A stretch of DNA of 64,000 nt, taken from Chitinophaga tropicalis. GTDB taxonomy: Bacteria > Bacteroidota > Bacteroidia > Chitinophagales > Chitinophagaceae. Positions 25,955 through 34,351 of the stretch are shown piece by piece (position 1 is the stretch's first letter; every line of letters starts with the position of its first letter). A program made the translations under genes and the position numbers. Location: assembly GCF_009758205.1 (NCBI RefSeq), contig NZ_WRXN01000009.1, positions 124,001 to 188,000 on the forward strand, written 5' to 3'. The notes beneath the pieces were generated by a model, which was not told the origin of the DNA, searched no databases, and saw nothing but the letters and a program-made list of their open reading frames with translations.

Positions 25955-26722
25955 TTATTTTTCAGATTTTTTCACTTCGTTCCAGATGCCATCCATTTCT
26001 GTAAGCGACATTTCGTCGAGCGTCTTACCCTGTGCTGCAGCTATCTTTTCCATCTGCTGAAAACGGCGTATGAATTTCTTATTGGTACGTTCAAGGGCAT
26101 TCTCTGCGTCTACTTTCAGGAAACGGGAATAGTTGACAAGGGAGAAGAGCACATCTCCGAATTCATCTTCTATATCTTCCTGTACGCCGCTTTGCACTAC
26201 TTCATGCAGCTCGTCCATTTCTTCTTTTACCTTATCCCATACCTGGTCTGCATTATCCCATTCAAAACCAACCTGTTTTGCTTTGGATTGCAGGCGCATT
26301 GCCTTTACCAGCGCCGGAAGTGCTACGGGCACGCCACTGAGTACGGAGGTCTTTCCTTCCTTCAGTTTAAGCTTTTCCCAGTTCTGTTTTACCTGTTCTT
26401 CATTTTCCACTTTCACATCGCCATAGATGTGCGGATGGCGGGATATCAGTTTTTCACAGATACCGTTGATCACTTCTTCCATGGTGAACTGTTGCTGCTC
26501 GCGGGCTATCCTGGCATAAAAAACGATATGCAGCAGCAGGTCTCCCAGCTCTTCCTTCATGGATTTCCAGTCCTGGTCAGTGATAGCATCTGCCAGTTCA
26601 TACAATTCCTCAATAGTTTGCTGACGGAGTGACTGAATGGTTTGTTTTTTGTCCCAGGGGCATTTCTCCCTCAAATCATCCATGATACCGAGCAACCGGT
26701 TAAAAGCTGCGTTATTTTCCAT
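25955..26722 (-). CDS. mazG: Nucleoside triphosphate pyrophosphohydrolase MazG
   Basis: A 255-residue all-alpha NTP pyrophosphatase that cleans up noncanonical nucleotides and can influence ppGpp levels. Tandem MazG domains are present: the N-terminal one has CPWDKKQTIQSLRQQTIEEL and MKEELGDLLLHIVF with the EExxE-type metal ligands, and the second has VKEEMDELHEV and IEDEFGDVLFSLVN. Length is normal for the two-domain form. On the minus strand TATATTTG at 26734-26727 is a perfect -7 element only four bases before the ATG, so the transcript may be leaderless. The large sensor kinase follows after 5 bases. Confidence 0.95.
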   Translation of the reverse strand: MENNAAFNRLLGIMDDLREKCPWDKKQTIQSLRQQTIEELYELADAITDQDWKSMKEELGDLLLHIVFYARIAREQQQFTMEEVINGICEKLISRHPHIYGDVKVENEEQVKQNWEKLKLKEGKTSVLSGVPVALPALVKAMRLQSKAKQVGFEWDNADQVWDKVKEEMDELHEVVQSGVQEDIEDEFGDVLFSLVNYSRFLKVDAENALERTNKKFIRRFQQMEKIAAAQGKTLDEMSLTEMDGIWNEVKKSEK

Positions 26723-26789
26723 TTGTCAAATATAAAAAATTCCTGCAGGGGGTAAAGCACTGTAAGGGGAGCTGTTATGTTAATTTCTT

Positions 26790-26823
26790 TTTGTTGCCGG
26801 GAAAGCCAATTTATTTACATTTG
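26790..26823 (+). promoter_or_regulatory. Bacteroidota-type promoter of tex
   Basis: TTTG at 26790-26793 and TACATTTG at 26816-26823 match the -33/-7 pair with a 22-base spacer, 43 bases before the tex start. Confidence 0.65.
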
Positions 26824-26866
26824 CCGCTGGTTTTGGTTAACCATAAAACGGACTAATTTTTAATTC

Positions 26867-29119
26867 ATGAATAGCAAACACATTGCGCTAATTTCAGCGG
26901 AGCTGGGGATCGCAGCGCGACAAGCGGAGAACACCATGAATTTGCTGGCGGAAGGATCTACAGTACCCTTTATCAGTCGCTACAGAAAGGAAGTGACCGG
27001 TAGCCTGGACGAGGTTCAGATAGGCAGGATCGAGGACCTGCAGAAACGCTACAAGGAAGTGGATGAACGCCGCGCTTTCATCATCAAAACCATTACTGAC
27101 CAGGAGAAAATGACGCCGGAGCTACAGGAGAAACTGGAAAACACCTGGGCGCTTACTGAACTTGAAGATATCTATCTGCCTTATAAACCGAAGCGTAAGA
27201 CCAGGGCTACCGTGGCTATTGAAAAAGGCCTGGAACCGCTGGCAAAACTGTTGTTTGAGCAGCAGGAAACCGCGCCGCAAACTGTTGCAGAGCAGTACCT
27301 TAATGAACAGGTAGCATCTACGGATGAAGCACTGAAGGGCGCCCGTGACATTATGGCGGAATGGATCAACGAAAACGCTGAGCTGCGTGACAAACTGCGT
27401 AAGCTTTTCACCCATACTTCCGTGCTGACTTCCAAAGTGATAGAGGGCAAGGAAGAAGAAGGCAACAAATACAAGGATTATTTTGATTTCAGCGAGGAGC
27501 TGAATGCCATTCCTTCCCATCGGGTACTGGCTATTCTGCGTGGTGAAGCTGAAGGCTTCCTGTACGGGACCATTACTCCTGTGGAAGAAGAGGCTATTGA
27601 GATCATACAGAAACAGTTCGTTACCGGCAATAATGCCAGCAGCGAACAAGTGAACAAGGCCATCGCTGATTCCTATAAACGTCTTCTGCGCCCATCCCTG
27701 GAAAATGAGTTCAGGGCGGTAGCTAAGGAAAGGGCTGATGCTGAAGCCATTGAAGTATTTGCAGAAAACCTCCGTCAGTTGCTGCTGGCTGCTCCCCTGG
27801 GACCAAAGGCTGTTATAGCAATTGACCCGGGTTACAGAACAGGCTGTAAAATAGTAGCGCTTGACAACCAGGGCAATATGCTGGACCATGACGTGATCTT
27901 CCCCCTGGAAAAGAACTATAAAAGAGATGATGCGGAGGCCCTGCTGAAAAGATGGGCCCAACAATATGATTCCTCTGCTATTGCTGTAGGTAATGGTACC
28001 GCCGGCCGTGAAACGGAAGAGTTCGTAAAGAAGATAGATTTCGGCAAAAAGATCAATGTGTTCATGGTAAATGAAAGCGGTGCTTCCGTTTACTCTGCAT
28101 CTGAAGTAGCAAGGGAGGAGTTCCCTGACTACGATGTAACTGTACGTGGCGCAGTATCTATAGGCCGCAGGCTGATAGACCCGCTGGCTGAACTGGTGAA
28201 AATAGATCCAAAAGCAATAGGCGTAGGTCAGTATCAGCATGACGTGAACCAGTCCAGCCTGAAACAGAGCCTTGACAGGGTGGTTGTAAGCTGTGTGAAC
28301 AATGTTGGCGTAAACCTGAACACGGCCTCCAAGCATCTGCTGGCATATGTATCCGGCCTGGGCCCTTCACTGGCAGATAACATTGTGAAATACCGCAAAG
28401 AGAACGGTGCTTTCAGCAACCGTTTACAGTTGAAAAAAGTAACCCGCCTGGGAGATAAAGCATTTGAACAATGCGCAGGTTTCCTTCGTATTGAGAACGG
28501 AGATAACCCGCTGGATAATTCTGCGGTACACCCTGAGCGTTACAAGCTGATACAAGAAATGGCCAGCAAGCAGCAGTGCTCTGTACAGGACCTGATGAGC
28601 AAGGAAGAACTGCGTAAAAAGATCAATCCCAAAGAATATGTAAGCGAAGAAGTGGGGCTGCTTACCCTGGAAGATATCCTGAAAGAACTGGATAAACCCA
28701 GCCGTGACCCGCGCGATGAGATCGCTATCTTCGAATATGCAGAAGGCATCAAAACCATGGAAGATCTGAAAGTAGGTATGACACTGCCGGGTGTGGTGAC
28801 CAACATTACCAACTTCGGTGCTTTTGTGGATGTAGGTGTTAAACAGGATGGTCTGGTGCATATTTCCCATCTGAGCAACAAATTTATCAGCAACCCGAAT
28901 GAGGCAGTGAAACTGAATCAGAAAGTAATGGTTACTGTGCTGGAAGTAGATCCTTCCCGTAAAAGGATCTCCTTATCCATGAAGGATAACGAAGCTCCTG
29001 CAGCGAGTGGCGGACAACGAAGGGAAAGGAAGGAAGGCAAACCGGGAGGTAAGCCGTCTGCAGCTCCCCTGAATGATTTCCAGGCAAAGCTGATGGAACT
29101 GAAGAAAAAGTTCAATTAA
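26867..29119 (+). CDS. tex: Tex-family S1 RNA-binding transcription accessory protein
   Basis: A 750-residue nucleic-acid-binding protein involved in transcription and RNA handling. Domains in order: the Tex N-terminal helical region (AEGSTVPFISRYRKEVTGSL at about 30-50), a YqgF/RuvC-like domain (AVIAIDPGYRTGCKIVALD at about 315), helix-hairpin-helix motifs (NTASKHLLAYVSGLGPSLAD), and an S1 domain near 645-715 (GVVTNITNFGAFVDVGVKQD). A basic, glycine-rich tail follows. Full length. It has its own promoter and a following terminator, so it is monocistronic. Confidence 0.97.
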   Translation: MNSKHIALISAELGIAARQAENTMNLLAEGSTVPFISRYRKEVTGSLDEVQIGRIEDLQKRYKEVDERRAFIIKTITDQEKMTPELQEKLENTWALTELEDIYLPYKPKRKTRATVAIEKGLEPLAKLLFEQQETAPQTVAEQYLNEQVASTDEALKGARDIMAEWINENAELRDKLRKLFTHTSVLTSKVIEGKEEEGNKYKDYFDFSEELNAIPSHRVLAILRGEAEGFLYGTITPVEEEAIEIIQKQFVTGNNASSEQVNKAIADSYKRLLRPSLENEFRAVAKERADAEAIEVFAENLRQLLLAAPLGPKAVIAIDPGYRTGCKIVALDNQGNMLDHDVIFPLEKNYKRDDAEALLKRWAQQYDSSAIAVGNGTAGRETEEFVKKIDFGKKINVFMVNESGASVYSASEVAREEFPDYDVTVRGAVSIGRRLIDPLAELVKIDPKAIGVGQYQHDVNQSSLKQSLDRVVVSCVNNVGVNLNTASKHLLAYVSGLGPSLADNIVKYRKENGAFSNRLQLKKVTRLGDKAFEQCAGFLRIENGDNPLDNSAVHPERYKLIQEMASKQQCSVQDLMSKEELRKKINPKEYVSEEVGLLTLEDILKELDKPSRDPRDEIAIFEYAEGIKTMEDLKVGMTLPGVVTNITNFGAFVDVGVKQDGLVHISHLSNKFISNPNEAVKLNQKVMVTVLEVDPSRKRISLSMKDNEAPAASGGQRRERKEGKPGGKPSAAPLNDFQAKLMELKKKFN

Positions 29120-29124
29120 CAAAT

Positions 29125-29154
29125 AAAAAAGCCATCTGCGAGGATGGCTTTTTT
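29125..29154. terminator. Terminator after tex
   Basis: AAAAAAGCCATC and GATGGCTTTTTT pair around a six-base loop. A- and T-runs on both sides allow use in both directions; the convergent lipoprotein gene ends 11 bases further. Confidence 0.85.
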
Positions 29155-29164
29155 ATTGGAATAT

Positions 29165-29689
29165 CTAATTCAGCGAGGGAAATTTCAATTTCCACCGTAG
29201 CAGCTTTTCGGGATAAGAATGATCGTTCTTCTCACTATAAAGCTTTACCCTTCCGTTCACTGCAATACCTACATAAACGATATCACGGCGCATATCTACT
29301 GCTATAGCCGCCTCGTCCACTCCGCAATAATGACGGCGGCAGCCCTGGTTATAGAGAATATCACTGTCTACTTCTACGGGAGGTGTTACGTCGAACCGCT
29401 TGATAAATGTCTCATTCTCCTGCCGCAAAAGATGGCTTATGCGTGCTTTAAGCGGTTCTGCTTCCAGCATTCCTGTTTCAAGAGCATATTTACCATCAAA
29501 TTGCTCAAACGATCGCCATGAAGCTACCTGCTGAGGTTCTATCGTATCTGAAATGGTCATCATTGTGTCTGTTTCCGGGGGAACAGCTCCCCCTTTCTTT
29601 TCGCCTTTTGCGTCCGGCGCCGGTTCCTTACAGCCTAAAATGCAGGCAGCCATTACATACATTGCTGCCAGGTGTTTGTTCATTGTCAT
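29165..29689 (-). CDS. Lipoprotein of unknown function (possible lysozyme-inhibitor-like)
   Basis: A 174-residue protein with a lipoprotein signal (AACILGC, Cys20) and a low-complexity linker rich in Lys, Gly and acidic residues. The C-terminal half holds two cysteines in NQGCRRHYCGVDEAAIAVDM, then IVYVGIAVNGRVKLYSE. A Cys-x4-Cys with a histidine between recalls the loop of Ivy-type lysozyme inhibitors, but the resemblance is weak and rests on one motif. An alternative ATG lies two codons downstream. It is convergent with tex. The function should be regarded as unknown. Confidence 0.75.
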   Translation of the reverse strand: MTMNKHLAAMYVMAACILGCKEPAPDAKGEKKGGAVPPETDTMMTISDTIEPQQVASWRSFEQFDGKYALETGMLEAEPLKARISHLLRQENETFIKRFDVTPPVEVDSDILYNQGCRRHYCGVDEAAIAVDMRRDIVYVGIAVNGRVKLYSEKNDHSYPEKLLRWKLKFPSLN

Positions 29690-29755
29690 GGTTTCTATTA
29701 CGGGTTGGTGTTATTGTACATGACCGGGCAGGGTCTTTACCCTGTCACGCACAAT

Positions 29756-30535
29756 TCATTTTCCTTTAAATACGGGTGTCCTCTTTTCTATAAAAGCCTG
29801 CATGCCTTCTTTCTGATCTTCAGAGGCAAAAAGCAGGTAAAAATTCTTTCTTTCGAAGTGCAGTCCTTCCTCCAGTGAACTGTCAAACGCTTTCAGCACG
29901 GCCTCTTTTGCCATTTTTACTGCCAGTGGGCTTTGTGCCGCAATTTCCTCTGCCAGTTTAATAGCTTCCTGCAAAAAAAGTTCTACAGGTACTATCCGGT
30001 TAATAAGTCCTGCCTGAAGTGCTTCTACGGCGGTAATGAAACGGCCTGTCAGCACCATTTCCATTGCCATGGCCTTCCCTACGGCCCTTGTGAGTCGCTG
30101 GGTACCTCCAGCACCTGGCATTACTCCCAGTTTGATCTCAGGTTGCCCAAACCGGGCTGTTTCACTGGCAACTATCATGTCACAAAGCATGGCCAGTTCG
30201 CAGCCGCCGCCAAGGGCAAAGCCGCTCACTGCTGCAATCAACGGCTTCTTTGTTTTCTTTATTGTATCCCAGGTGCTGAACTGGTCGATAGTATACATAT
30301 CCATGGCCGTTCTTCCTGCCATTTGTTTAATGTCCGCCCCTGCCGCAAAGGCCTTTTCATTGCCACTTATAATGATCACGCGTACGCTCTCGTCTGCATC
30401 AAGGACTTTCAGAGCTTCCTTTATTTCTGTCATCAGCCCAAGGTTGAGAGCGTTCAGTTCTTTGGGGCGGTTTAACTGGATATGAGCCACATAGGGGGCT
30501 ACCTGCTGGTGTATGATTATATATTCCGGTTGCAT
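29756..30535 (-). CDS. Enoyl-CoA hydratase/isomerase-family protein
   Basis: A 259-residue crotonase-fold enzyme, probably hydrating enoyl-CoA in beta-oxidation. The oxyanion hole and CoA-binding segments are present: AFAAGADIKQMAGR, then SGFALGGGCELAMLCDMI with the first catalytic glutamate. GQPEIKLGVMPGAGGTQRL carries the second. Both glutamates are in the places expected of a true hydratase. Length is normal. It follows the DUF3667 gene by 16 bases. Confidence 0.94.
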   Translation of the reverse strand: MQPEYIIIHQQVAPYVAHIQLNRPKELNALNLGLMTEIKEALKVLDADESVRVIIISGNEKAFAAGADIKQMAGRTAMDMYTIDQFSTWDTIKKTKKPLIAAVSGFALGGGCELAMLCDMIVASETARFGQPEIKLGVMPGAGGTQRLTRAVGKAMAMEMVLTGRFITAVEALQAGLINRIVPVELFLQEAIKLAEEIAAQSPLAVKMAKEAVLKAFDSSLEEGLHFERKNFYLLFASEDQKEGMQAFIEKRTPVFKGK

Positions 30536-30551
30536 AACCTAATATACGTAA

Positions 30552-31502
30552 TTAAATGCTTATCAGGACGTATACTCCCAGATAGGTAATACCTAATGCT
30601 ATCAGGTGTAAGAGAACCAGCAGTAAGCCTTTTACCACTGACTTACGGGTAGATTGCCCGTAGATGCGTTTCAATGCCATTACCAGGTATACGAGCAGTC
30701 CCACATTACCTATTACTGTAAACCAGTCTACATGGAAAAGGGCATCCAGTGCTGTACAGAACAGATATAAGATAAAAAAGAACGTATGAAGATGCACCGA
30801 AAAAATGGCATGGTCTGCATAGTACCATTTCTTTTTATCGTACATCCATCTCAGGAAAAGTGCAAAAAGCGGTAACAGCACAAACATCATTTTCGGGATA
30901 TTATGATGTAACCGTTCTATCCTGGCTTCCTGTTTATGATCATCTTTCTGCAGGGAATTGAAATAAAAGCTTACAGCCTGGCGCTGCATACGGCCATCCC
31001 TATATTCTTTAGGAAGGGTATGCTGCATGGAATCATACTGATGCCTGTCATGGAAGAACGTCAGTCTTTCCCACCATTGTGCGGTGGTCAGCGTATTGGC
31101 CCTCAGGGAGTCCGGCAGCACAACCGTTGCTTCTGTATGTTGCGGATGATCGTCATCAATATCCAATACATTCATCTTAGCATGGTCCGCTGTAAGGGCG
31201 AAATACAAAAGGAAGAATACAAAGGAGGTAAAAATGTACAACTTGATAGGGTTCACATAACTAGCCCTTTTGCCGGCAATGTATTCCTGGGTAAGGAAGC
31301 CGGGTCTGAAAAGGAGGTACTTTACAGTGAGCAGTGTTTTGGAATCATAGTGCACCACATCGGCAATAAAATGTTTTACGAGGTGACCAAATGTTTCGTG
31401 AGGAACGGTGTTTTCCTGTCCGCAGTTAGTGCAATACCTGCCAGGCACTTCTGTTCCGCAGTTGAGACAGTTTGTTTCTTTACGTAGAGGCTGTGTTTTC
31501 AA
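30552..31502 (-). CDS. DUF3667 membrane protein with N-terminal zinc ribbon
   Basis: A 316-residue protein. The start has two paired cysteines, NCLNCGTEVPGRYCTNCGQE, forming a small zinc ribbon. A conserved block HFIADVVHYDSKTLLTVKYL and the motif LFRPGFLTQEYIAGKRASYV follow, which define DUF3667. Membrane segments are visible near 90-108, 210-220, 235-260 and two or three more to the end. The family is widespread in Bacteroidota with no known function. The following enoyl-CoA hydratase is probably cotranscribed. Confidence 0.9.
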   Translation of the reverse strand: MKTQPLRKETNCLNCGTEVPGRYCTNCGQENTVPHETFGHLVKHFIADVVHYDSKTLLTVKYLLFRPGFLTQEYIAGKRASYVNPIKLYIFTSFVFFLLYFALTADHAKMNVLDIDDDHPQHTEATVVLPDSLRANTLTTAQWWERLTFFHDRHQYDSMQHTLPKEYRDGRMQRQAVSFYFNSLQKDDHKQEARIERLHHNIPKMMFVLLPLFALFLRWMYDKKKWYYADHAIFSVHLHTFFFILYLFCTALDALFHVDWFTVIGNVGLLVYLVMALKRIYGQSTRKSVVKGLLLVLLHLIALGITYLGVYVLISI

Positions 31503-31582
31503 TGACGTTATAGGTTATAGAAGGTAAATATAAAAATTTAAGTATCGAGCTAATAATTTCTAATTATCATTCTTTAAATTTA

Positions 31583-31960
31583 ATGCAAGAACACTCTGAA
31601 ATGGCCCTTACTAAACTCATTCCTAAAATATTCTATGCAGATATTGCTGTTGGACTCAAGTTCTTTACCGAAGGACTTGGCTTTGAGCAGACTTACAATG
31701 ATGAAAGTCTTTATATCGTAGAACGAGACGAGATACTGCTTCTTTTGGTAATTGATGAAGAACTGGGTAAAGCAGACCGCCCGGAAATCAGGATTGAAAC
31801 AGATGATATCCAGGCTATCTACCAGGAAATTAAGACCAACCACCCGGAATTACTGCATCCCAATCTGAATTACATCAAAAATCAACCCTGGGGATTGAGA
31901 GAATTTGCAGTGCTGGACCCTACAACGGTTTGTGTCATTTTTCAGCAGACAATAGATTAA
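31583..31960 (+). CDS. VOC/glyoxalase-superfamily protein
   Basis: A 125-residue single-module vicinal-oxygen-chelate protein with two beta-alpha-beta-beta-beta units: IPKIFYADIAVGLKFFTEGL and IRIETDDIQAIYQEIKTNHP, ending with the typical REFAVLDPTTVCVIFQQ. Members act as dioxygenases, glyoxalases or resistance proteins. The first metal histidine is not obvious, so a binding role is possible. A second ATG at 31601 would remove six residues and is equally likely as the start. No operon partner. Confidence 0.8.
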   Translation: MQEHSEMALTKLIPKIFYADIAVGLKFFTEGLGFEQTYNDESLYIVERDEILLLLVIDEELGKADRPEIRIETDDIQAIYQEIKTNHPELLHPNLNYIKNQPWGLREFAVLDPTTVCVIFQQTID

Positions 31961-32147
31961 CTGACAGTATGGCCTGGTGGCTGATACTGAAATATTCCCT
32001 ATTTACCGAGCCCGGCAGGACAAATATAATTGATAATTGCAACAATAATCCTCTACGAAATACGTTGCAATTCAAACTGTTACATTTTTTTGCAAATTTA
32101 AGGGTAACTTTTCTCCGGGATACTCTTGAATCATTATTTTTGCATAT

Positions 32148-33014
32148 ATGTACACGAGAAAAACAACCACCACAATTCTGCTGACAGCAATGCTGTTATT
32201 AAGCAGGAATGCCATTGCTCAGTTCTACTACCAGGATATTATCAGTACACAACGTACAGAGCAGAATATGGCACTTTTAAAGGAGAATAAGATCACGGTA
32301 CAGGTTGTGCAAAGTTTTGATGCCAACCAGGATACTGACAATGACTTTAAATGTCAGCGTGAGGTACAGAACGAATATCGTCAACTGCGTTCTATGACCA
32401 ATTCACGGTCTACAGGCTTTTCTGTGATGACCTCTTACTTTTCTGCTTCAGGTAAGCTGACCAAAACGGTAGACAGTACCCGCAGCATTATTACTACTGT
32501 CATCTACATGCGTAACAATAATGATCCAAGCGGAAAGCTCCAGGAGGTGTATCTTACGAGCCAGGAACCTAAAAATAAGTATAAGTATACTGAAACCCGC
32601 CGTTACACGTATGACGCTGCCGGCAAGCCTACCAGGATGATCCATTTCCATGGAGATGTGATAGGAGATTCTACTGTAGTGCTCTTTAAACTGGATTCAG
32701 TAGGCCAGGTGGCTGAAGAAACACATGTAGGCAGAGGTGCAAAAAGCCAGCATATTTACTATAAGTATAATGACCAGGGACTGCTGACCGATATTTACCG
32801 TTACTCTCCTTCCCGCCAGAAGATGCTGCCTGATTATATCTTCGATTATGATTCCAAGAACAGGATCGGCGCTATGACAACCGTAAATGGTGAAACTTCA
32901 GATTATACTATCTGGCGTTATACCTATGATGATAACGGGCTGCCATTACAGGAGGAATGTTACGGCAAGAGAAGAGAGCTGCTGGGTACTGTACGTTACC
33001 GTTACAAAAAATGA
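32148..33014 (+). CDS. Secreted protein with YD/RHS-like repeats
   Basis: A 288-residue protein with a signal peptide (residues 1-24, ending NAIAQ). The remainder is rich in short Tyr-Asp-type strands, such as RRYTYDAAGKPTRM, KYNDQGLLTDIYRY, FDYDSKNRIGAM and YTYDDNGLPLQEECYG. These resemble isolated YD/RHS repeats, so it is likely a small beta-rich surface or periplasmic protein. TATTTTTG at 32135-32142 is a perfect -7 element only five bases before the ATG, so the message may be leaderless or the start may be further in. No function is assigned. Confidence 0.85.
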   Translation: MYTRKTTTTILLTAMLLLSRNAIAQFYYQDIISTQRTEQNMALLKENKITVQVVQSFDANQDTDNDFKCQREVQNEYRQLRSMTNSRSTGFSVMTSYFSASGKLTKTVDSTRSIITTVIYMRNNNDPSGKLQEVYLTSQEPKNKYKYTETRRYTYDAAGKPTRMIHFHGDVIGDSTVVLFKLDSVGQVAEETHVGRGAKSQHIYYKYNDQGLLTDIYRYSPSRQKMLPDYIFDYDSKNRIGAMTTVNGETSDYTIWRYTYDDNGLPLQEECYGKRRELLGTVRYRYKK

Positions 33015-33108
33015 GGTTAGTTACTGTAACAGTATGTACAGTATCTGCTAACCCCGGAATATTGTAACAACAGGGACAAATCTTTCTAGCGGGAGCTATA
33101 TTCCCTTA

Positions 33109-33492
33109 TCATAATACAAGTTGTTCGTGTAAGCGCACCAGTGCTTTCTGTGGATCTGCACAAAATCCCGGATGCACCCTGGATGTCTGTACTACAGTAC
33201 TACGGGTAGCTGTAAGCCAGCGGAAACGGGAAGCAAGGTCCAGCTTTGCGATGGGTCCGCCATCCTTTGCCCCAAGGCTGATCTGTTCAAAAGCATGCAG
33301 GTATTGCTTCAGTTCTTCTATATCCAGCTGGGAACAAAAGGTACGGATACGTTCTTCATTCACCGTATAAAGTACCTGCAGGAATTTCTGTTGACGGCAA
33401 TAGAGAACCACCCCTACATTGAGGAACTCTTCACGTTCAACCTTCGGTACAACGCGAATTACAGCGTACTCAAATAAGTGATTTTCTTGCAT
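33109..33492 (-). CDS. DUF3037 protein, partner of the HipA-like kinase
   Basis: A 127-residue cytoplasmic protein of the DUF3037 family. It has the conserved start FEYAVIRVVPKVEREEFLNV, then VGVVLYCRQQKFLQ, and the end LASRFRWLTATRSTVVQTSR followed by HPGFCADPQ. Its first 23 bases overlap the end of the HipA-like kinase gene, a strong sign of translational coupling. The pair is recurrent in bacteria, in my knowledge, but has no established function. It could be the regulator or substrate of the kinase. Downstream is the convergent YD-repeat gene. Confidence 0.85.
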   Translation of the reverse strand: MQENHLFEYAVIRVVPKVEREEFLNVGVVLYCRQQKFLQVLYTVNEERIRTFCSQLDIEELKQYLHAFEQISLGAKDGGPIAKLDLASRFRWLTATRSTVVQTSRVHPGFCADPQKALVRLHEQLVL

Positions 33493-34267
33493 CTTGCGCT
33501 TCTTTTACAAAAATTCTGGATACTGCGATCCGGGATACTAAAAATTGTGTGTATACCTGTCTGATCTCTTCCGGAGTGCCATGTTGTGCTATTATTGTCA
33601 GCCAGTCGTCCGGCACAACGGATACAATAGCCCTGATCCGTTCAGGGGTAAAAAGCGTCCGGAATTCAGCATCTACGCTTTCGAGCTCAGATGCCTGTGG
33701 CAGCAGTACGTGATCTTTTACCTGTATAAATGGACGTTTGGCCTGCTCTTCCCAGTTCTGCCAGGAATGATGGAAATACAGGGAGGCCCCATGGTCTATC
33801 AGCCACAGTTCTCTGTGCCACATCAGCATATTGGTATTACGTGCGGTACGGTCTACATTGGTGAGCAGGCAGTCCAGCCATACTATTTTAGAAGCCAGCA
33901 AAGGATCTATTACCTTAACAGTTGGATCGTAGGTAATGGCCCCTGAAAGGTAGTGTACACCAAGGTTCAGCCCTACACTAGCCTTCAGCAGGTCCTGTAT
34001 TTCCTCGTCCGGCTCTGTACGGCCAAAGGCGGTATCCAGGTTGGCAAACACGATCTCAGGCATTCTAAGGCCAGCTGCGCGGGCTATCTCTCCTCCTATC
34101 AGTTCTGCTATCAGTGCTTTGATACCCTGGCCTGCGCCACGGAATTTAAGTACATACAGGAAGCCATCGTCTGCTTCCGCGATAGCCGGCAGAGAGCCGC
34201 CTTCGCGTAAGGGTGTGACGTAGCGGGTCACATTGACTGTCCTTAGTTCAGGTGTAATATGGTTCAT
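33470..34267 (-). CDS. HipA-like kinase
   Basis: A 265-residue protein related to the kinase core of HipA. The likely ATP lysine is Lys41 in LYVLKFRGAGQG. The catalytic loop is LLTNVDRTARNTNML with Asp139 and Asn144, and the metal-binding Asp158 is in LWLIDHGASL. These suggest an active kinase. It is much shorter than HipA (about 440 residues), lacks its N-terminal subdomain, and has no HipB-like DNA-binding partner. Instead it overlaps a DUF3037 gene by 23 bases. The function could be protein phosphorylation in a stress response or a toxin-antitoxin-like module; this is not shown. Confidence 0.85.
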   Translation of the reverse strand: MNHITPELRTVNVTRYVTPLREGGSLPAIAEADDGFLYVLKFRGAGQGIKALIAELIGGEIARAAGLRMPEIVFANLDTAFGRTEPDEEIQDLLKASVGLNLGVHYLSGAITYDPTVKVIDPLLASKIVWLDCLLTNVDRTARNTNMLMWHRELWLIDHGASLYFHHSWQNWEEQAKRPFIQVKDHVLLPQASELESVDAEFRTLFTPERIRAIVSVVPDDWLTIIAQHGTPEEIRQVYTQFLVSRIAVSRIFVKEAQDARKSLI

Positions 34268-34285
34268 AAGTTGGCGTGAAATTAA

Positions 34286-34332
34286 AGTAAAAAAAGCATG
34301 CCCGGAAGAATGATTGACATTCCTCCGGGCAT
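34286..34332 (-). terminator. Terminator between the beta-barrel and HipA-like genes
   Basis: Arms of 14 bases, 34298-34311 and 34319-34332, pair with one G-U wobble in the minus-strand RNA. GCTTTTTTTAC follows on that strand. It should end transcripts from the LVIVD/beta-barrel pair before the HipA-like gene. Confidence 0.75.
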
Positions 34333-34351
34333 TCTGCTTATATGGATGTAA

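Noticed and set aside
27122..28336. 404-residue open frame on the strand opposite tex
   Set aside because: It lies wholly inside the strongly conserved tex gene, has no recognisable domains, and its composition follows from tex codon use.
29743..29769. TGTCACG near 29743, considered as an ECF41 promoter
   Set aside because: No TGTC or CGTC occurs 16 bases later and no plus-strand gene follows.
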